Numbered from the stretch's first letter, positions 21,626 to 29,315 are shown. The stretch: DNA of 64,000 bases from Streptomyces sp. SID8374 (GCF_009865135.1 NZ_WWGH01000001.1:3038001-3102000); one strand, 5' to 3'. The notes: a model not told the origin generated them from the letters alone. Numbers and translations are program-made.

Positions 21626-21850
21626 ATGCCCGACCCTACCCCCGAGCTGTGGACCACCGAAAAAGCCGCCGACCACCTCGGCATCAAGCCCAAGTCGGCC
21701 AGCGGCCTCCTCTCCCGGCACGGCATCAAACGAGCCGGGGAGACCCGGCACCCCGTCAGCGGACGCGCCGTGGCCCTGTGGCACGCCGACGAGGTACGAG
21801 CCGTCGGCGACAGCCGACGCCCCGGCGCTCGGACCGACCTCACAGCCTGA
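21626..21850 (+). CDS. Helix-turn-helix protein, MerR/excisionase-like fold (74 aa)
   Basis: ATG at 21626 with GGAAGGAG upstream. LWTTEKAADHLGIKPKSASGLLSRHGI is a winged-helix/HTH of the kind used by AlpA and excisionases: W-T-x-x-x-A-A-x-x-LGI then a recognition helix, and PVSGRAVALWHADEVRAV is the usual V-x-x-L-W-x-x-x-D-V end. It may act on integration or on nearby promoters. A strong terminator follows directly. Confidence 0.7.
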   Translation: MPDPTPELWTTEKAADHLGIKPKSASGLLSRHGIKRAGETRHPVSGRAVALWHADEVRAVGDSRRPGARTDLTA

Positions 21851-21864
21851 CAGCGCGCACGAGA

Positions 21865-21892
21865 GCGGCCCCCACCAGTTGGTGGGGGCCGC
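21865..21892. terminator. Bidirectional terminator
   Basis: GCGGCCCCCACCA and TGGTGGGGGCCGC pair perfectly (13 bp) over the 2-nt centre GT. It separates convergent 21626-21850 from the long leftward operon. Confidence 0.85.
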
Positions 21893-21905
21893 AGTGTGTC
21901 CGGGG

Positions 21906-21989
21906 TCAGCTGTGGTGGCACGGGCACTGGCAGTGGGGGCATGTGACGGTGAGGGCCGGGTTGTGGATGGTGGGTTCACGACGGGTCAT
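21906..21989 (-). CDS. 27-residue Cys/His-rich peptide
   Basis: ATG at 21989 is preceded by AAGGAG (6-7 nt spacing). The peptide starts MTRREPTIHNPALTVT and ends CPHCQCPCHHS, giving four Cys and two His in eleven residues, enough for a compact metal site. It is the last gene of the leftward operon and too short for most gene finders. Function unknown. Confidence 0.6.
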   Translation of the reverse strand: MTRREPTIHNPALTVTCPHCQCPCHHS

Positions 21990-22013
21990 GCGGGGCTCCT
22001 TCGGTTGGCGGGG

Positions 22014-22355
22014 TTAGGCGGTGGCTGCGCGCCCGGTGGCCCGTGCGGCGGCGCATCGCGGGTACGGGCAGCCGGCCACGGGGCGGGCGTGGTGGGTCTC
22101 GCAGACGGCGAGGGAGTGGGTGCACTGCCCGGCAGCCAGGCGGGCCACCTCGGCCTCCAGGTTGGCGATGCGCTGAAGGAGTTCACCTTCGTAGCGGTCG
22201 GCGTCCCAGGATTCGGTGCGGCGGACCTTCTCGACGGCCACGACGACGTCGGCCCATCTCTGGCAGTCGGCCCGGTACTGGTCGCGTTCGCCGTAGAGGG
22301 CGTCGAGGGCGTCGCTGGTGAGGTCATCGAGGGGGATACGGGGCTGGGTGGTCAC
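22014..22355 (-). CDS. Coiled-coil protein with C-terminal Cys/His cluster (113 aa)
   Basis: GTG at 22355 overlaps the stop of the upstream gene and lies in the repeated box GAGGGGGCCCGGTGACCAC. A central helix (LLQRIANLEAEVARLAAGQC) is followed by CETHHARPVAGCPYPRC, a possible zinc site. Similar coil-plus-zinc proteins recur in the element. Unknown function. Confidence 0.65.
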   Translation of the reverse strand: MTTQPRIPLDDLTSDALDALYGERDQYRADCQRWADVVVAVEKVRRTESWDADRYEGELLQRIANLEAEVARLAAGQCTHSLAVCETHHARPVAGCPYPRCAAARATGRAATA

Positions 22356-22645
22356 CGGGCCCCCTCTCCGTTGCGGTTGATGATCTGGTGGGCGGCGGCG
22401 AGTGCCAGGCGGTCGTAGCCTCCGGCGAGGTTGGCCTTGCGCAGTGCGGGTTCGATGAGGTCGGCGAGCTGCTGGGCGGTGTACGTGTCGAAGCCGATCG
22501 AGGGGTGCCCGTCGGAAGCGGTGTAGATCTTCGACATGCTGACGGTGGGCTCGGGCTGGGTGGCGTGCTCGCATTCGCCCCAGGCGAGGGTGTGGCGGCC
22601 TTGGGCGCGGCAGGCTCGGCGGCACCCGTCGAAGTCGGTGGTCAC
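22352..22645 (-). CDS. Hypothetical protein (97 aa)
   Basis: GTG at 22645 in the same repeated start box. The N-terminal half has three Cys (GCRRACRAQG, WGECEHA); the second half is helical (TYTAQQLADLIEPALRKANL). It is coupled to both neighbours by GTGA overlaps. Family not recognised. Confidence 0.65.
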   Translation of the reverse strand: MTTDFDGCRRACRAQGRHTLAWGECEHATQPEPTVSMSKIYTASDGHPSIGFDTYTAQQLADLIEPALRKANLAGGYDRLALAAAHQIINRNGEGAR

Positions 22646-22863
22646 CGGGCCCCCTCGGTGGCGGTGATGCGGGCCAGGCGGAAGAGGCGCGGCCGATAGC
22701 TGCCGGTGGTGTCGCGGGTGGGGATCCACGCCACGGCGTCCCCGAAGTTGTGCCGGGCGTCGATGAGGCGTTGGAGTTCGGCGATCCAGTCGGCGGGCAT
22801 GTCGATGGTGACGGTCTCGGGCTGGTCGGTGTCGGTGGGCTGCCAGGTGAGGGAGGCGATCAC
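22642..22863 (-). CDS. Small hypothetical protein (73 aa)
   Basis: GTG at 22863 with AAGGA upstream. It begins MIASLTWQPTDTDQPETVTI and contains MPADWIAELQRLIDARHNFGD. It looks like a small alpha/beta fold. First gene of the coupled trio 22014-22863. Confidence 0.6.
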   Translation of the reverse strand: MIASLTWQPTDTDQPETVTIDMPADWIAELQRLIDARHNFGDAVAWIPTRDTTGSYRPRLFRLARITATEGAR

Positions 22864-22929
22864 GGGGTGGTCCTTCCGGGTTTCCGGGGTGGCCGCCTGT
22901 GGTGGGGCGGCCACACAGCAGACAGGCAG

Positions 22930-23322
22930 TCAGGCGGGGGTGTTGTCCATGGCTTCAAGGGCGGCGTCGACTCCGGAGCACGCGGCGGGCCACAGCGTGC
23001 AGGAGCAGTAGCTGCCGTCGTTGGTGTGCCACTCACAGTGCTCGGCGTGGCCGACGGTCTGGTCGGCCTGGGCGCGGGCGGCGTCGTAGAGGCGGGTGGC
23101 AGCGTTGCTCTGCCACGCGGGCGGGCGTGCTCCGAGGCCGAGGCGGCGGCGGGTGAGGACGGCGAGGTTGTAGCCCGTGCGGGCGGGCTTCTCCATCCAC
23201 CGGGTCCACGGGGACCACTGCGGCGCGTCGGGGTACGGGGTCGCGAGCGTGGGCTTCACAGTGATGGCGGCCTTCGCGATGGCGTGCAGGGCATCGACGA
23301 GTTCGCGTTCGTTGTCGGTCAT
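22930..23322 (-). CDS. Hypothetical protein with Cys/His-rich C terminus (130 aa)
   Basis: ATG at 23322 behind GGAGA. A helical N terminus (MTDNERELVDALHAIAKAAI) is followed by a Trp-rich middle and HAEHCEWHTNDGSYCSC, a His/Cys array that may bind zinc. It closes the group 22930-24660. Unknown function. Confidence 0.65.
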   Translation of the reverse strand: MTDNERELVDALHAIAKAAITVKPTLATPYPDAPQWSPWTRWMEKPARTGYNLAVLTRRRLGLGARPPAWQSNAATRLYDAARAQADQTVGHAEHCEWHTNDGSYCSCTLWPAACSGVDAALEAMDNTPA

Positions 23323-23347
23323 GTGGGTCTCCGTGGTTGGGCCGGGA

Positions 23348-23833
23348 TCACCCGGCAGCAGGGGCGGGGGTGGGCGGGACGATCCTCGGGATCGGCCCGG
23401 TGGTGATGGTGGTGGTGCGCCAGTTGATGCGGCACTCCCAGTCGGGGTTGTTCGCCTGCATCCGGGTGAGCTGCCGCTGGATGTCGGTCGAGGAGCTGCT
23501 CGCCTGCTCCCACGTCCCGTCGGGCTGCCGGACAACGACGAAGTGCTCCAGCTTCGTGGTGGTGGTCTGCTCCTCGACGGCGGCGACGGCCGGGTAGAGG
23601 TCGGGGATGGCGAGGGCGGCGTCGACAACGAGGCGGAGCACGGCGCTGTCCTTCGGGTGCTCTTCGTCGTGGGGGTGGCGGCGGCCTTGGACGTAGCCCA
23701 TGACGGCGGCGTCGCGCATGAGGGTGTGCTCGCGGTCGGTGAGGCGGCCGAGGAACTGGGCGACGGCATCGGCGCGCTGGGCGTCCCGCGCGATGAGGTA
23801 GTCCACGAGCCCGTCGGGCAGGGGTGTGGTCAC
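23348..23833 (-). CDS. Hypothetical protein (161 aa)
   Basis: GTG at 23833 lies in the third copy of the start box (GAGGAGGCCCGGTGACCAC) and overlaps the upstream stop. It has LVDYLIARDAQRADAVAQFL at the start, a region rich in Asp/Glu, and RINWRTTTITTGPIPRIVPPT at the end. No known motif. Part of the long coupled operon. Confidence 0.65.
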   Translation of the reverse strand: MTTPLPDGLVDYLIARDAQRADAVAQFLGRLTDREHTLMRDAAVMGYVQGRRHPHDEEHPKDSAVLRLVVDAALAIPDLYPAVAAVEEQTTTTKLEHFVVVRQPDGTWEQASSSSTDIQRQLTRMQANNPDWECRINWRTTTITTGPIPRIVPPTPAPAAG

Positions 23834-24660
23834 CGGGCCTCCTCGGGCGCGGCAGGGACAGCGGGGGTCTCGGTGACGGTGGTCGTCGTCTCGATCAGCC
23901 GGTGCTCGAAGTCGGGCCACCGGCCGCGCGCCTCAGCCAGTCGCTGGTCGGCCTTCTGCCGGGACTGCCAGGACCAGTTCGCCCCGATGCCGGGGGTGTT
24001 CGGCCGCCAGGTGGACTCTTCGAGGTGGCGGTGCTCCAGCCGGTACGAGCGGGTCGTGGTGGGGTGGTGTGCCCCGGCGGCAGCCTCACCGGCCAGGCGG
24101 CGGAGGTGGTCGGCGACGCGGAGGACGCCGACATTCTCGGAGATTTGCGCGGACTTGCGGGCCCCGTAGGCGGGCGTGAACTCGCGGAGGGACTCGGCGA
24201 TGTCGGCGGCTTCCCGGAGCACGGCGGCCCGGTCGGCAGGCGCGGGCGGGGCGACCTCCGTCTCCACGACGCGCATGATCCGACCGGCCAGGTTCTCTGG
24301 CGTCCACGCGGCCACCGGGTACTTCTCGATGGCGGACTGGATCCGGTCGCGCAGCCCGGCGTTCGGCATCGGCTTGATCGGGTGCTGGCAACCGGTGACG
24401 TGGTCGCACTCGCAGTCCACGAAGCCGGGCATCGCGCAACCGGCCGCACCCTCGCTCGTGGTGCCGAGGAGCTGCCGGGCCACCGCCAGGGCAGGCGCGG
24501 GCAGCACCGCCAGCACGGCGTCGGCCTCCCCGTAGTGGTGCTCGCTCGGAGTGTCACGGCCGGAGAGCCCGGCGTTCCAGTCGTAGCGGACCAGCGCCCG
24601 CGCCACAGCGGCACGCAGCAGGTCGGCGGGGCGGTCAGGGGTGGTGGGTGAGCTGGTCAC
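23830..24660 (-). CDS. Hypothetical protein (276 aa), Cys cluster and helical body
   Basis: GTG at 24660 follows GGAGGA. Residues about 75-100 hold GCAMPGFVDCECDHVTGCQHP, five Cys and two His that suggest a metal site; the remainder is helical with EKYPVAAWTPENLAGRIMR and RAAVLREAADIAESLREF. The last phrase is like the hypothetical-protein helix common in phage early regions. Function not assignable. Confidence 0.65.
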   Translation of the reverse strand: MTSSPTTPDRPADLLRAAVARALVRYDWNAGLSGRDTPSEHHYGEADAVLAVLPAPALAVARQLLGTTSEGAAGCAMPGFVDCECDHVTGCQHPIKPMPNAGLRDRIQSAIEKYPVAAWTPENLAGRIMRVVETEVAPPAPADRAAVLREAADIAESLREFTPAYGARKSAQISENVGVLRVADHLRRLAGEAAAGAHHPTTTRSYRLEHRHLEESTWRPNTPGIGANWSWQSRQKADQRLAEARGRWPDFEHRLIETTTTVTETPAVPAAPEEAR

Positions 24661-24734
24661 AGGTTCCTCCAGGGAGTCGGTAGGTTGGGCGGGCCGGCTG
24701 CCCCCGGTTGCGTCGGGGGCAGCCGGTACTGCAT

Positions 24735-25037
24735 TCACGGGGTGGGGTAGAGCTGAACGACGTCAGCCAGGCGAGGCGTGGGCTTCGAAGCCGCGGCCAA
24801 GCAGGCAGCGACAACGACCACGGCCGGGGTGTCCGACGGAAACTCGACAGTCCAGCCGTCCGTGTGACTCACTCCCGTGTCGCCGCAGCTGTTGAGGATC
24901 GCGAAGGTGCAGCCGTTCTTCCGCAGGATGTCCAGCGGGTTGTCGTCGTCCGCGGCCCAGCCGGCGGACTCCAGGGCCTCGGAGATGTCGAGGCGCTCGT
25001 AGTAGGTGTTGGCGTTGGCGGTGTCGTCGGGGTTCAT
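24735..25037 (-). CDS. Hypothetical protein (100 aa)
   Basis: ATG at 25037 shares bases with the upstream stop (TGATG). A charged N terminus (MNPDDTANANTYYERLDISE) leads to beta-type CTFAILNSCGDTGVSHTDGWTVEF and a hydrophobic helix AVVVVAACLAAAS, perhaps a buried core rather than a membrane segment. Unknown family. Confidence 0.65.
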   Translation of the reverse strand: MNPDDTANANTYYERLDISEALESAGWAADDDNPLDILRKNGCTFAILNSCGDTGVSHTDGWTVEFPSDTPAVVVVAACLAAASKPTPRLADVVQLYPTP

Positions 25038-25285
25038 CAGAGGCTCCAGAGGGTCACTTGTCGGTAGGTGAGGGGTAGTTCGGTCTGCCCGGGGATCGAT
25101 TCTGAGATCGGATCGGCTGTGCGGGCTTCTCGCGGCCGATCCCGGGGCGGGTGACCCTGGGGGGCTCCGGCCACCCGTTCGCCCGCGAGAGGGCGGATTC
25201 TGCCCCGCGACGGGGGCTCTGCGGCCTCGCGCCCGCGCCCCACCCGACGACCGGTCCCCCGCACGTCAGGGTTCAACACGCGCAT
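25037..25285 (-). CDS. Arg/Pro-rich small protein (82 aa)
   Basis: ATG at 25285 (a GTG one codon earlier is also possible) overlaps the upstream stop. The chain is strongly basic and unlikely to fold by itself (VRGTGRRVGRGREAAEPPSR). Coupling supports translation, yet low complexity leaves doubt. It could be an RNA- or DNA-binding tail-like protein. Confidence 0.45.
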   Translation of the reverse strand: MRVLNPDVRGTGRRVGRGREAAEPPSRGRIRPLAGERVAGAPQGHPPRDRPREARTADPISESIPGQTELPLTYRQVTLWSL

Positions 25286-25554
25286 CACGCCGCCTCCGCG
25301 AGCGCCGCGAGCAGCGCCTTCCGGTTCGCCGCGGCCTGTGCCGGTGAGGTCTGGACCCGGGTCGGCCGATCGCCCAACACCCGCCCGGTGGGCAGCGCTT
25401 CGGCGTACAGCCGGCCCAACTGGTCAGCGGGCGGAAGGCCCAGTGCGTGCCTGGCCCGGCCGACGGTGGTGGGTGCGCAGCCGAGGCGGAGGGCGATGGA
25501 GGCGTTCGTGTGGCCTTGGCGGATGAGTTCGGCGATGTCGGCGCGGATCTTCAT
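25285..25554 (-). CDS. HTH protein (89 aa)
   Basis: ATG at 25554 overlaps the preceding stop and has GGAGC upstream. MKIRADIAELIRQGHTNASIALRLGCAPTTVGRARHALGLP contains a clear helix-turn-helix (I-A-x-x-LGCAPTTVGRARHALG). This form is common in phage regulators and small terminases; with no packaging genes here, regulation is more likely. Confidence 0.72.
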   Translation of the reverse strand: MKIRADIAELIRQGHTNASIALRLGCAPTTVGRARHALGLPPADQLGRLYAEALPTGRVLGDRPTRVQTSPAQAAANRKALLAALAEAA

Positions 25555-25865
25555 GCGGCGCTCCGGTCGGCTTCGGTGTGCCGGGCGGGGTGCACGGCCC
25601 CGTTGCCGAGGGCGCGCCCGTCGGCGTGGCACGGGGTGGTGGGGGCGACCTGGCAGGTGGGGCAGCAGGCGACCAACTGGGCGCGGGCGTCGATGCGCTG
25701 CTGGTGAACCTGGGCGAGCGGTACACCCCGGGACGGGATCCGGCACGGCCGGTGCGCGGCAGCACCGCACCGGGGGCAGGGGATGGCCCGGGCCGGGTGC
25801 TTGCCGGCGCGCATGAAGTGGCGGATGGAGTCGGGCATCGGGGCGGGCTGGCCGTAGCGGGTCAC
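25551..25865 (-). CDS. Tandem phage-type zinc-finger protein (104 aa)
   Basis: GTG at 25865 overlaps the upstream stop; GAGGAC upstream. Two copies of the C-P-x-C...C...H-x-x-R domain: CPRCGAAAHRPC with HQQRIDAR, and CPTCQVAPTTPC with HPARHTEA. The domain equals that of 1583-1738 and of the tail of 26191-26934. The tandem form suggests a DNA- or protein-bridging role beside the replication genes. Confidence 0.7.
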   Translation of the reverse strand: MTRYGQPAPMPDSIRHFMRAGKHPARAIPCPRCGAAAHRPCRIPSRGVPLAQVHQQRIDARAQLVACCPTCQVAPTTPCHADGRALGNGAVHPARHTEADRSAA

Positions 25866-26194
25866 GGGGTCCTCCTTGGGGTGCAGGCGGGGCAGTTGCA
25901 CTGCTGGCGGGGATCGTTCGGGTTGGCGAGTTCGGTGTGGTCGGCGGTGGTGAGCCAGTCGCGGTACTCGGCGAGGGCTGCCTCCCAGGCGGCGGGAGGG
26001 TGGCGTTGTGGTGGCGGGTCGGGCGGGCGGGTTCCGACCGGCCAGGCCCCGGGCCGGTAGCCGGGCGGCTTCGGCGGTGGTGTCGGCGGGGTGGTGTTGA
26101 CGGTGCGCCCGGTGCGCATCTGGTCGCGCATGAAGCTGCGGAGGTCGCCCTCCCGGCGCATCGCGGCGATGTCGGAGGCGTCGAAGTCCGTCAC
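25862..26194 (-). CDS. Pro-rich protein with C-terminal CxCPxC (110 aa)
   Basis: GTG at 26194 overlaps the loader-like gene's stop. The N terminus (MTDFDASDIAAMRREGDLRS) is helical and acidic, the middle is a Pro-rich linker, and the end QQCNCPACTPRRTP carries a CxCxxC knot. It probably works with the adjacent replication proteins. Not recognised. Confidence 0.62.
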   Translation of the reverse strand: MTDFDASDIAAMRREGDLRSFMRDQMRTGRTVNTTPPTPPPKPPGYRPGAWPVGTRPPDPPPQRHPPAAWEAALAEYRDWLTTADHTELANPNDPRQQCNCPACTPRRTP

Positions 26195-26934
26195 GACGCC
26201 TCCTCGACGATCTCGGCGTCCGGGGGTTCCTCGGCGGCGGCCATGCGTTCGAGGGCTGCGAGGGACGCGGCACGCCGCTGCTGGATCTCTTCCGGCGTCT
26301 TGAGCTGGGCGGGCTCCCCTCGAGCTACCCGGCCGCGGGCGGCATGCGGGTTCTTCAGCTCTCGAGGCTGGCGCCCCCCGAACCCTTCTGCCTTGCAGGG
26401 GCGACCGATGGCCGCCTTGCAGATCGGGCAGTCGACGCCGAGAGGGCCCGGTCGGCGGATTGCGGAGACTTCCTCCGACTGCTCCTCGGGCTCCTCGCCC
26501 GGAACTTCGCGTCCGATGAGGTTGGTGAGCGCCTTCATGTCGCGGGGTGTGCCGGAGGGGATGGCCAGCCGTTCGGGTGCTGCGGGCCGTTCGCCGTTCG
26601 CGGTGGCCTCGAGCTGGTTGCGGAGGCGCTGGAGGTAGTGCGGGTCGGCGTCGCCGGGCGGCGGCTCGTAGACGAAATCGGCGACTCGCTCGGCTCGGAT
26701 TTTGCGGGCGATGCCGATGATGTCGGGGGTGGTGACGCGGCGCCGCTGGTCGGGCTCGAGGCTGGCCATGTCCCGGGCGTAGAACCGGGTCAGGGCCTGC
26801 TCGGCTACCTGGAAGGTGATGTTGGCGGCGTTGAGGTCGGCGTGCCAGGCGAGGACGTCGGCGTCTCCGACGGTGCGCTGATCGCGGGCGGCGGCGAGTC
26901 CGAGGAGCCTGCCCGCCTCTTCGAAGGTGATCAC
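26191..26934 (-). CDS. Replication loader-like protein with zinc tail (247 aa)
   Basis: Residues 1-90 (MITFEEAGRLLGLAAARDQR, VLAWHADL, FQVAEQALTRFYARD, VTTPDIIGIARKIRAERV) match the helical domain that actinophages place after the replication initiator, thought to load helicase. Residues about 165-200 add one phage zinc module (CPICKAAIGRPC with HAARGR). The stop of the initiator gene overlaps its start (ATGA). No Walker motif, so ATPase activity is not expected. Confidence 0.65.
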   Translation of the reverse strand: MITFEEAGRLLGLAAARDQRTVGDADVLAWHADLNAANITFQVAEQALTRFYARDMASLEPDQRRRVTTPDIIGIARKIRAERVADFVYEPPPGDADPHYLQRLRNQLEATANGERPAAPERLAIPSGTPRDMKALTNLIGREVPGEEPEEQSEEVSAIRRPGPLGVDCPICKAAIGRPCKAEGFGGRQPRELKNPHAARGRVARGEPAQLKTPEEIQQRRAASLAALERMAAAEEPPDAEIVEEAS

Positions 26935-27923
26935 TGGTTCTCCTGGGTCTGTGCGTCGTGGAGTGCTTGGAGGCGGCGGCCGGTCTCGAGTGCTTGGTTC
27001 ACCCGGGCGTCGGTAGTGGAGGGGCGCTGGCCGGGGGTGAAGCGCAGGACCTTGCCGCCGATCTCCGTGGAGGGCTGGCTGTCGGGCTGTGCGGAGGTGG
27101 CCTCGGGCTCGAGGGATTCCCAGTCGGCAAGCCAGGCGCTGGCGCTACCTGGGGCGCCGCGGTAGTTGGCGTTGTTGACGGCCAGGGCGACCATCGGGCC
27201 GACGCCGACTCGTTCGCAGACTTGTCGGGCTCGTTCGATCTGGGAGGCCTGGAGATTCCAGCTGATGCCGGTGATGCCGGCTGCGGCGATGGCCCGCTTG
27301 AGGTCGCCGAGGGTGTCGTAGGAGCGGATCTCGGGCTCGCCCCCGCGTGCTGCAGCTACAGGGGTACTTCCGGAGGAAGTACCCGGCAAAGGCGTGGCAG
27401 CGGCATGGGTAAGCGCAGCACGTTCAGCGGGCGTGCGGTGTGACAGAGTGCCCTGACCTGCGGTGGAGCTCGAAAAGTGGGGTTCATTTTGAACGCGATT
27501 TGAACGCGAATCGGATCCATTTCGGTTCGCTTTTGGATCCGAATCGCGTTCAGTTTCGGCAGCTTTTCGGTTCGCACGGCTCTTGGCGGCGCGCTCAACT
27601 GCCCCCTGCTTGTTCGCTTCGTGCTGCGCCCGGGTGGTGTTCCGGCCGCCCTCGAAGAAGTCGTGGATCATGTAGCCGTCGGCGGGCTGGGGGCAGCTCT
27701 TGCAGTCGTGCCCGGCCTCGTGCCACAGGCCGGCGTCGATGAGCTTCCGCACCTGCGCCGGTGTGCCCTTGAAGGGCTTCACGATGTCCATGGGGACGAA
27801 CCCCTCGAGGAGGTGCTGGGCGGAGTAGGAGCCGCACCGCAGCCACAGACCGAGCGCAGCGTTCCCTGCCCGAATGAACTTCGGGTGGGAGTGCGCTGAG
27901 TCGTCGATCTTGAACCAGGGCAT
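26931..27923 (-). CDS. Phage-type replication initiator
   Basis: MPWFKIDDSAHSHPKFIRAGNAALGLWLRCGSYSAQHLLEGFVP is the winged-helix N terminus of the replication proteins of many actinophages. A polar linker with repeated Arg/Asn/Ser follows (140-200), then a C-terminal helical region with ISWNLQASQIERARQVCERVG. AAGGA precedes ATG at 27923. It probably binds the element's origin; the linker coding DNA (27470-27580) is markedly AT-rich and could itself hold the origin, as in other phage initiators. This placement is inferred. Confidence 0.75.
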   Translation of the reverse strand: MPWFKIDDSAHSHPKFIRAGNAALGLWLRCGSYSAQHLLEGFVPMDIVKPFKGTPAQVRKLIDAGLWHEAGHDCKSCPQPADGYMIHDFFEGGRNTTRAQHEANKQGAVERAAKSRANRKAAETERDSDPKANRNGSDSRSNRVQNEPHFSSSTAGQGTLSHRTPAERAALTHAAATPLPGTSSGSTPVAAARGGEPEIRSYDTLGDLKRAIAAAGITGISWNLQASQIERARQVCERVGVGPMVALAVNNANYRGAPGSASAWLADWESLEPEATSAQPDSQPSTEIGGKVLRFTPGQRPSTTDARVNQALETGRRLQALHDAQTQENQ

Positions 27924-28016
27924 CGGGACTTCCTTCTGGCGGTACGGATAGGTACGGGCTGTCAGCGGTGTGGGGCCCGCGGTCGGGTCAGGTGGGGGCG
28001 GGGTCCGGGCGGGCGG

Positions 28017-29183
28017 TCACGCGGCGGCTGCCAGGTCGGCCCGCGCGGCGAGGAGCCGGAGGGCGGCGGTCGCCTGCTGGGGCACGACCCCGTTGCCGAG
28101 GGCGTGCAGCATCTGGTTGCGGGTGAGTCCGGGGACCTGGGTGACGTGGCCGGCGGGCAGGCCCATGAGCCACTCGACGAAGGCGGGGCTCAGTCGATTG
28201 CGATCGTCAGTTGCCCATGGGGCCCGTCGTCCGGTGGCGTGCTCCCAGCGGTGGATGGCGGGGGCGTACTTGCCCCAATCCGGTGCGCTACTGCCGGCAA
28301 GGCCAGGTCGCCCTTCGAGCCGCGTTGGTTCGGGCCGCCCTTCGCCCCGTCCGAGGCGCGGGGCGTCGGCAGCAGGAGCCGGCTGGCGTCCGTCAGCGTC
28401 GGCCCGTACCCCTCGCCGTAGGGCGTCCCGTCCGGCCGGAAGTTCGCCGTGTCCCTGCCGTCCGCCGCGGCCGGTGTCGGCAGCAGGTGTTCCACTTCGT
28501 CGGCCAGCGTCGCCCCGTGGTTCCCGGCCTTGCGCTTGTCCGGGTGCTGCGAGCCGCCGTTGATCGCCAAGTTCGCGGTGGGCGTCTTGAGCAACGGCGA
28601 GGATGAAGAGGCGGCGGCGGGGGTGGGGAGCGCCGACCTCCGACGCGCGTACAACGCACCACTCCGCATCGAACCCGAGGGCGGCAAGGTCGGCGAGGAC
28701 GGTGTCGAATCCGAGTCGAAGGTGGTTGCCGACGTTCTCAAAGATCGCGATTCGGGGTCGTAGAACCCGAAGGGAATCGGCAATCCACGGCCAGATGTGG
28801 CGTTCATCGTCAGTTCCTTTCCGGAGGCCGGCGTTGCTGAAGGGCTGGCAGGGGTAACCCCCGCAGAAGATGTCGACCGGCTCGACGGCCGCCCAGTCGA
28901 CGGTCTTCAGGTCGCCGAGGTTCGGGACGTCCGGCCAGTGGTGGGCGAGGATCTGGTTCGCCCCGGGGTCGATGTCGGAGACCCAGGCGGTGGTGCCGCC
29001 GAACACCTCCTCGACGGCCATGTCGAGTCCGCGGTAGCCGGAGCAGACGGAGCCGATACGGAGGCCGGGGGCGGGTGCGGGGGTGGCGAGCTGGCCGGGG
29101 ATCTGTGGTGTCGGCTGGTCCAGGGCTTCGCGTGCTCGCTGGAGTGCTGTGGTCAAGGTGTCCCCCTGGTTGGAGGTGGTCAT
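28017..29183 (-). CDS. dcm: DNA (cytosine-5) methyltransferase with two compensating frameshifts
   Basis: Motif I SVCSGYRGLDMA, motif IV GGYPCQPFSNAG with the catalytic Cys, motif VI FENVGNHL, motif VIII RRRLFILA and motif X LGNGVVPQQA are all present in one frame. Between about 28300 and 28590 that frame becomes low in third-position GC, whereas the +1 frame has high GC and reads family-typical LLPTPRASDGAKGGPNQRG. The ancestral frame therefore left at about 28595 and returned at about 28290, replacing some 97 residues of the target-recognition region. The open frame stays unbroken. Activity is doubtful unless the read is in error. Start ATG 29183 lacks a good ribosome binding site. Confidence 0.8.
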   Translation of the reverse strand: MTTSNQGDTLTTALQRAREALDQPTPQIPGQLATPAPAPGLRIGSVCSGYRGLDMAVEEVFGGTTAWVSDIDPGANQILAHHWPDVPNLGDLKTVDWAAVEPVDIFCGGYPCQPFSNAGLRKGTDDERHIWPWIADSLRVLRPRIAIFENVGNHLRLGFDTVLADLAALGFDAEWCVVRASEVGAPHPRRRLFILAVAQDAHRELGDQRRLAAPGQAQGREPRGDAGRRSGTPAADTGRGGRQGHGELPAGRDALRRGVRADADGRQPAPAADAPRLGRGEGRPEPTRLEGRPGLAGSSAPDWGKYAPAIHRWEHATGRRAPWATDDRNRLSPAFVEWLMGLPAGHVTQVPGLTRNQMLHALGNGVVPQQATAALRLLAARADLAAAA

Positions 29184-29266
29184 GGGGGCCGAGTGGGCGC
29201 ACGGAACCAGGCCCATGCAGGCCGGCCCGTTCTCCCGCTTAGCGATGTAGCCATCATAGCTAAGAA

Positions 29267-29309
29267 AGCGGATTCGCGGTGTTGTGATTCGTAGCGAATC
29301 CGCTACTGT
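29267..29309 (+). promoter_or_regulatory. Autoregulated promoter of the Phd antitoxin
   Basis: AGCGGATTCGC (29267-29277) and GCGAATCCGCT (29294-29304) are a perfect 11-bp inverted repeat with a 16-nt spacer. A -35 TTGTGA (29282-29287) and -10 TACTGT (29304-29309) with 16-bp spacing overlap it. The ATG at 29316 is 6 nt beyond, so the message is near leaderless. Phd-type antitoxins repress through such operators. Confidence 0.7.
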
Positions 29310-29315
29310 TGAGTC

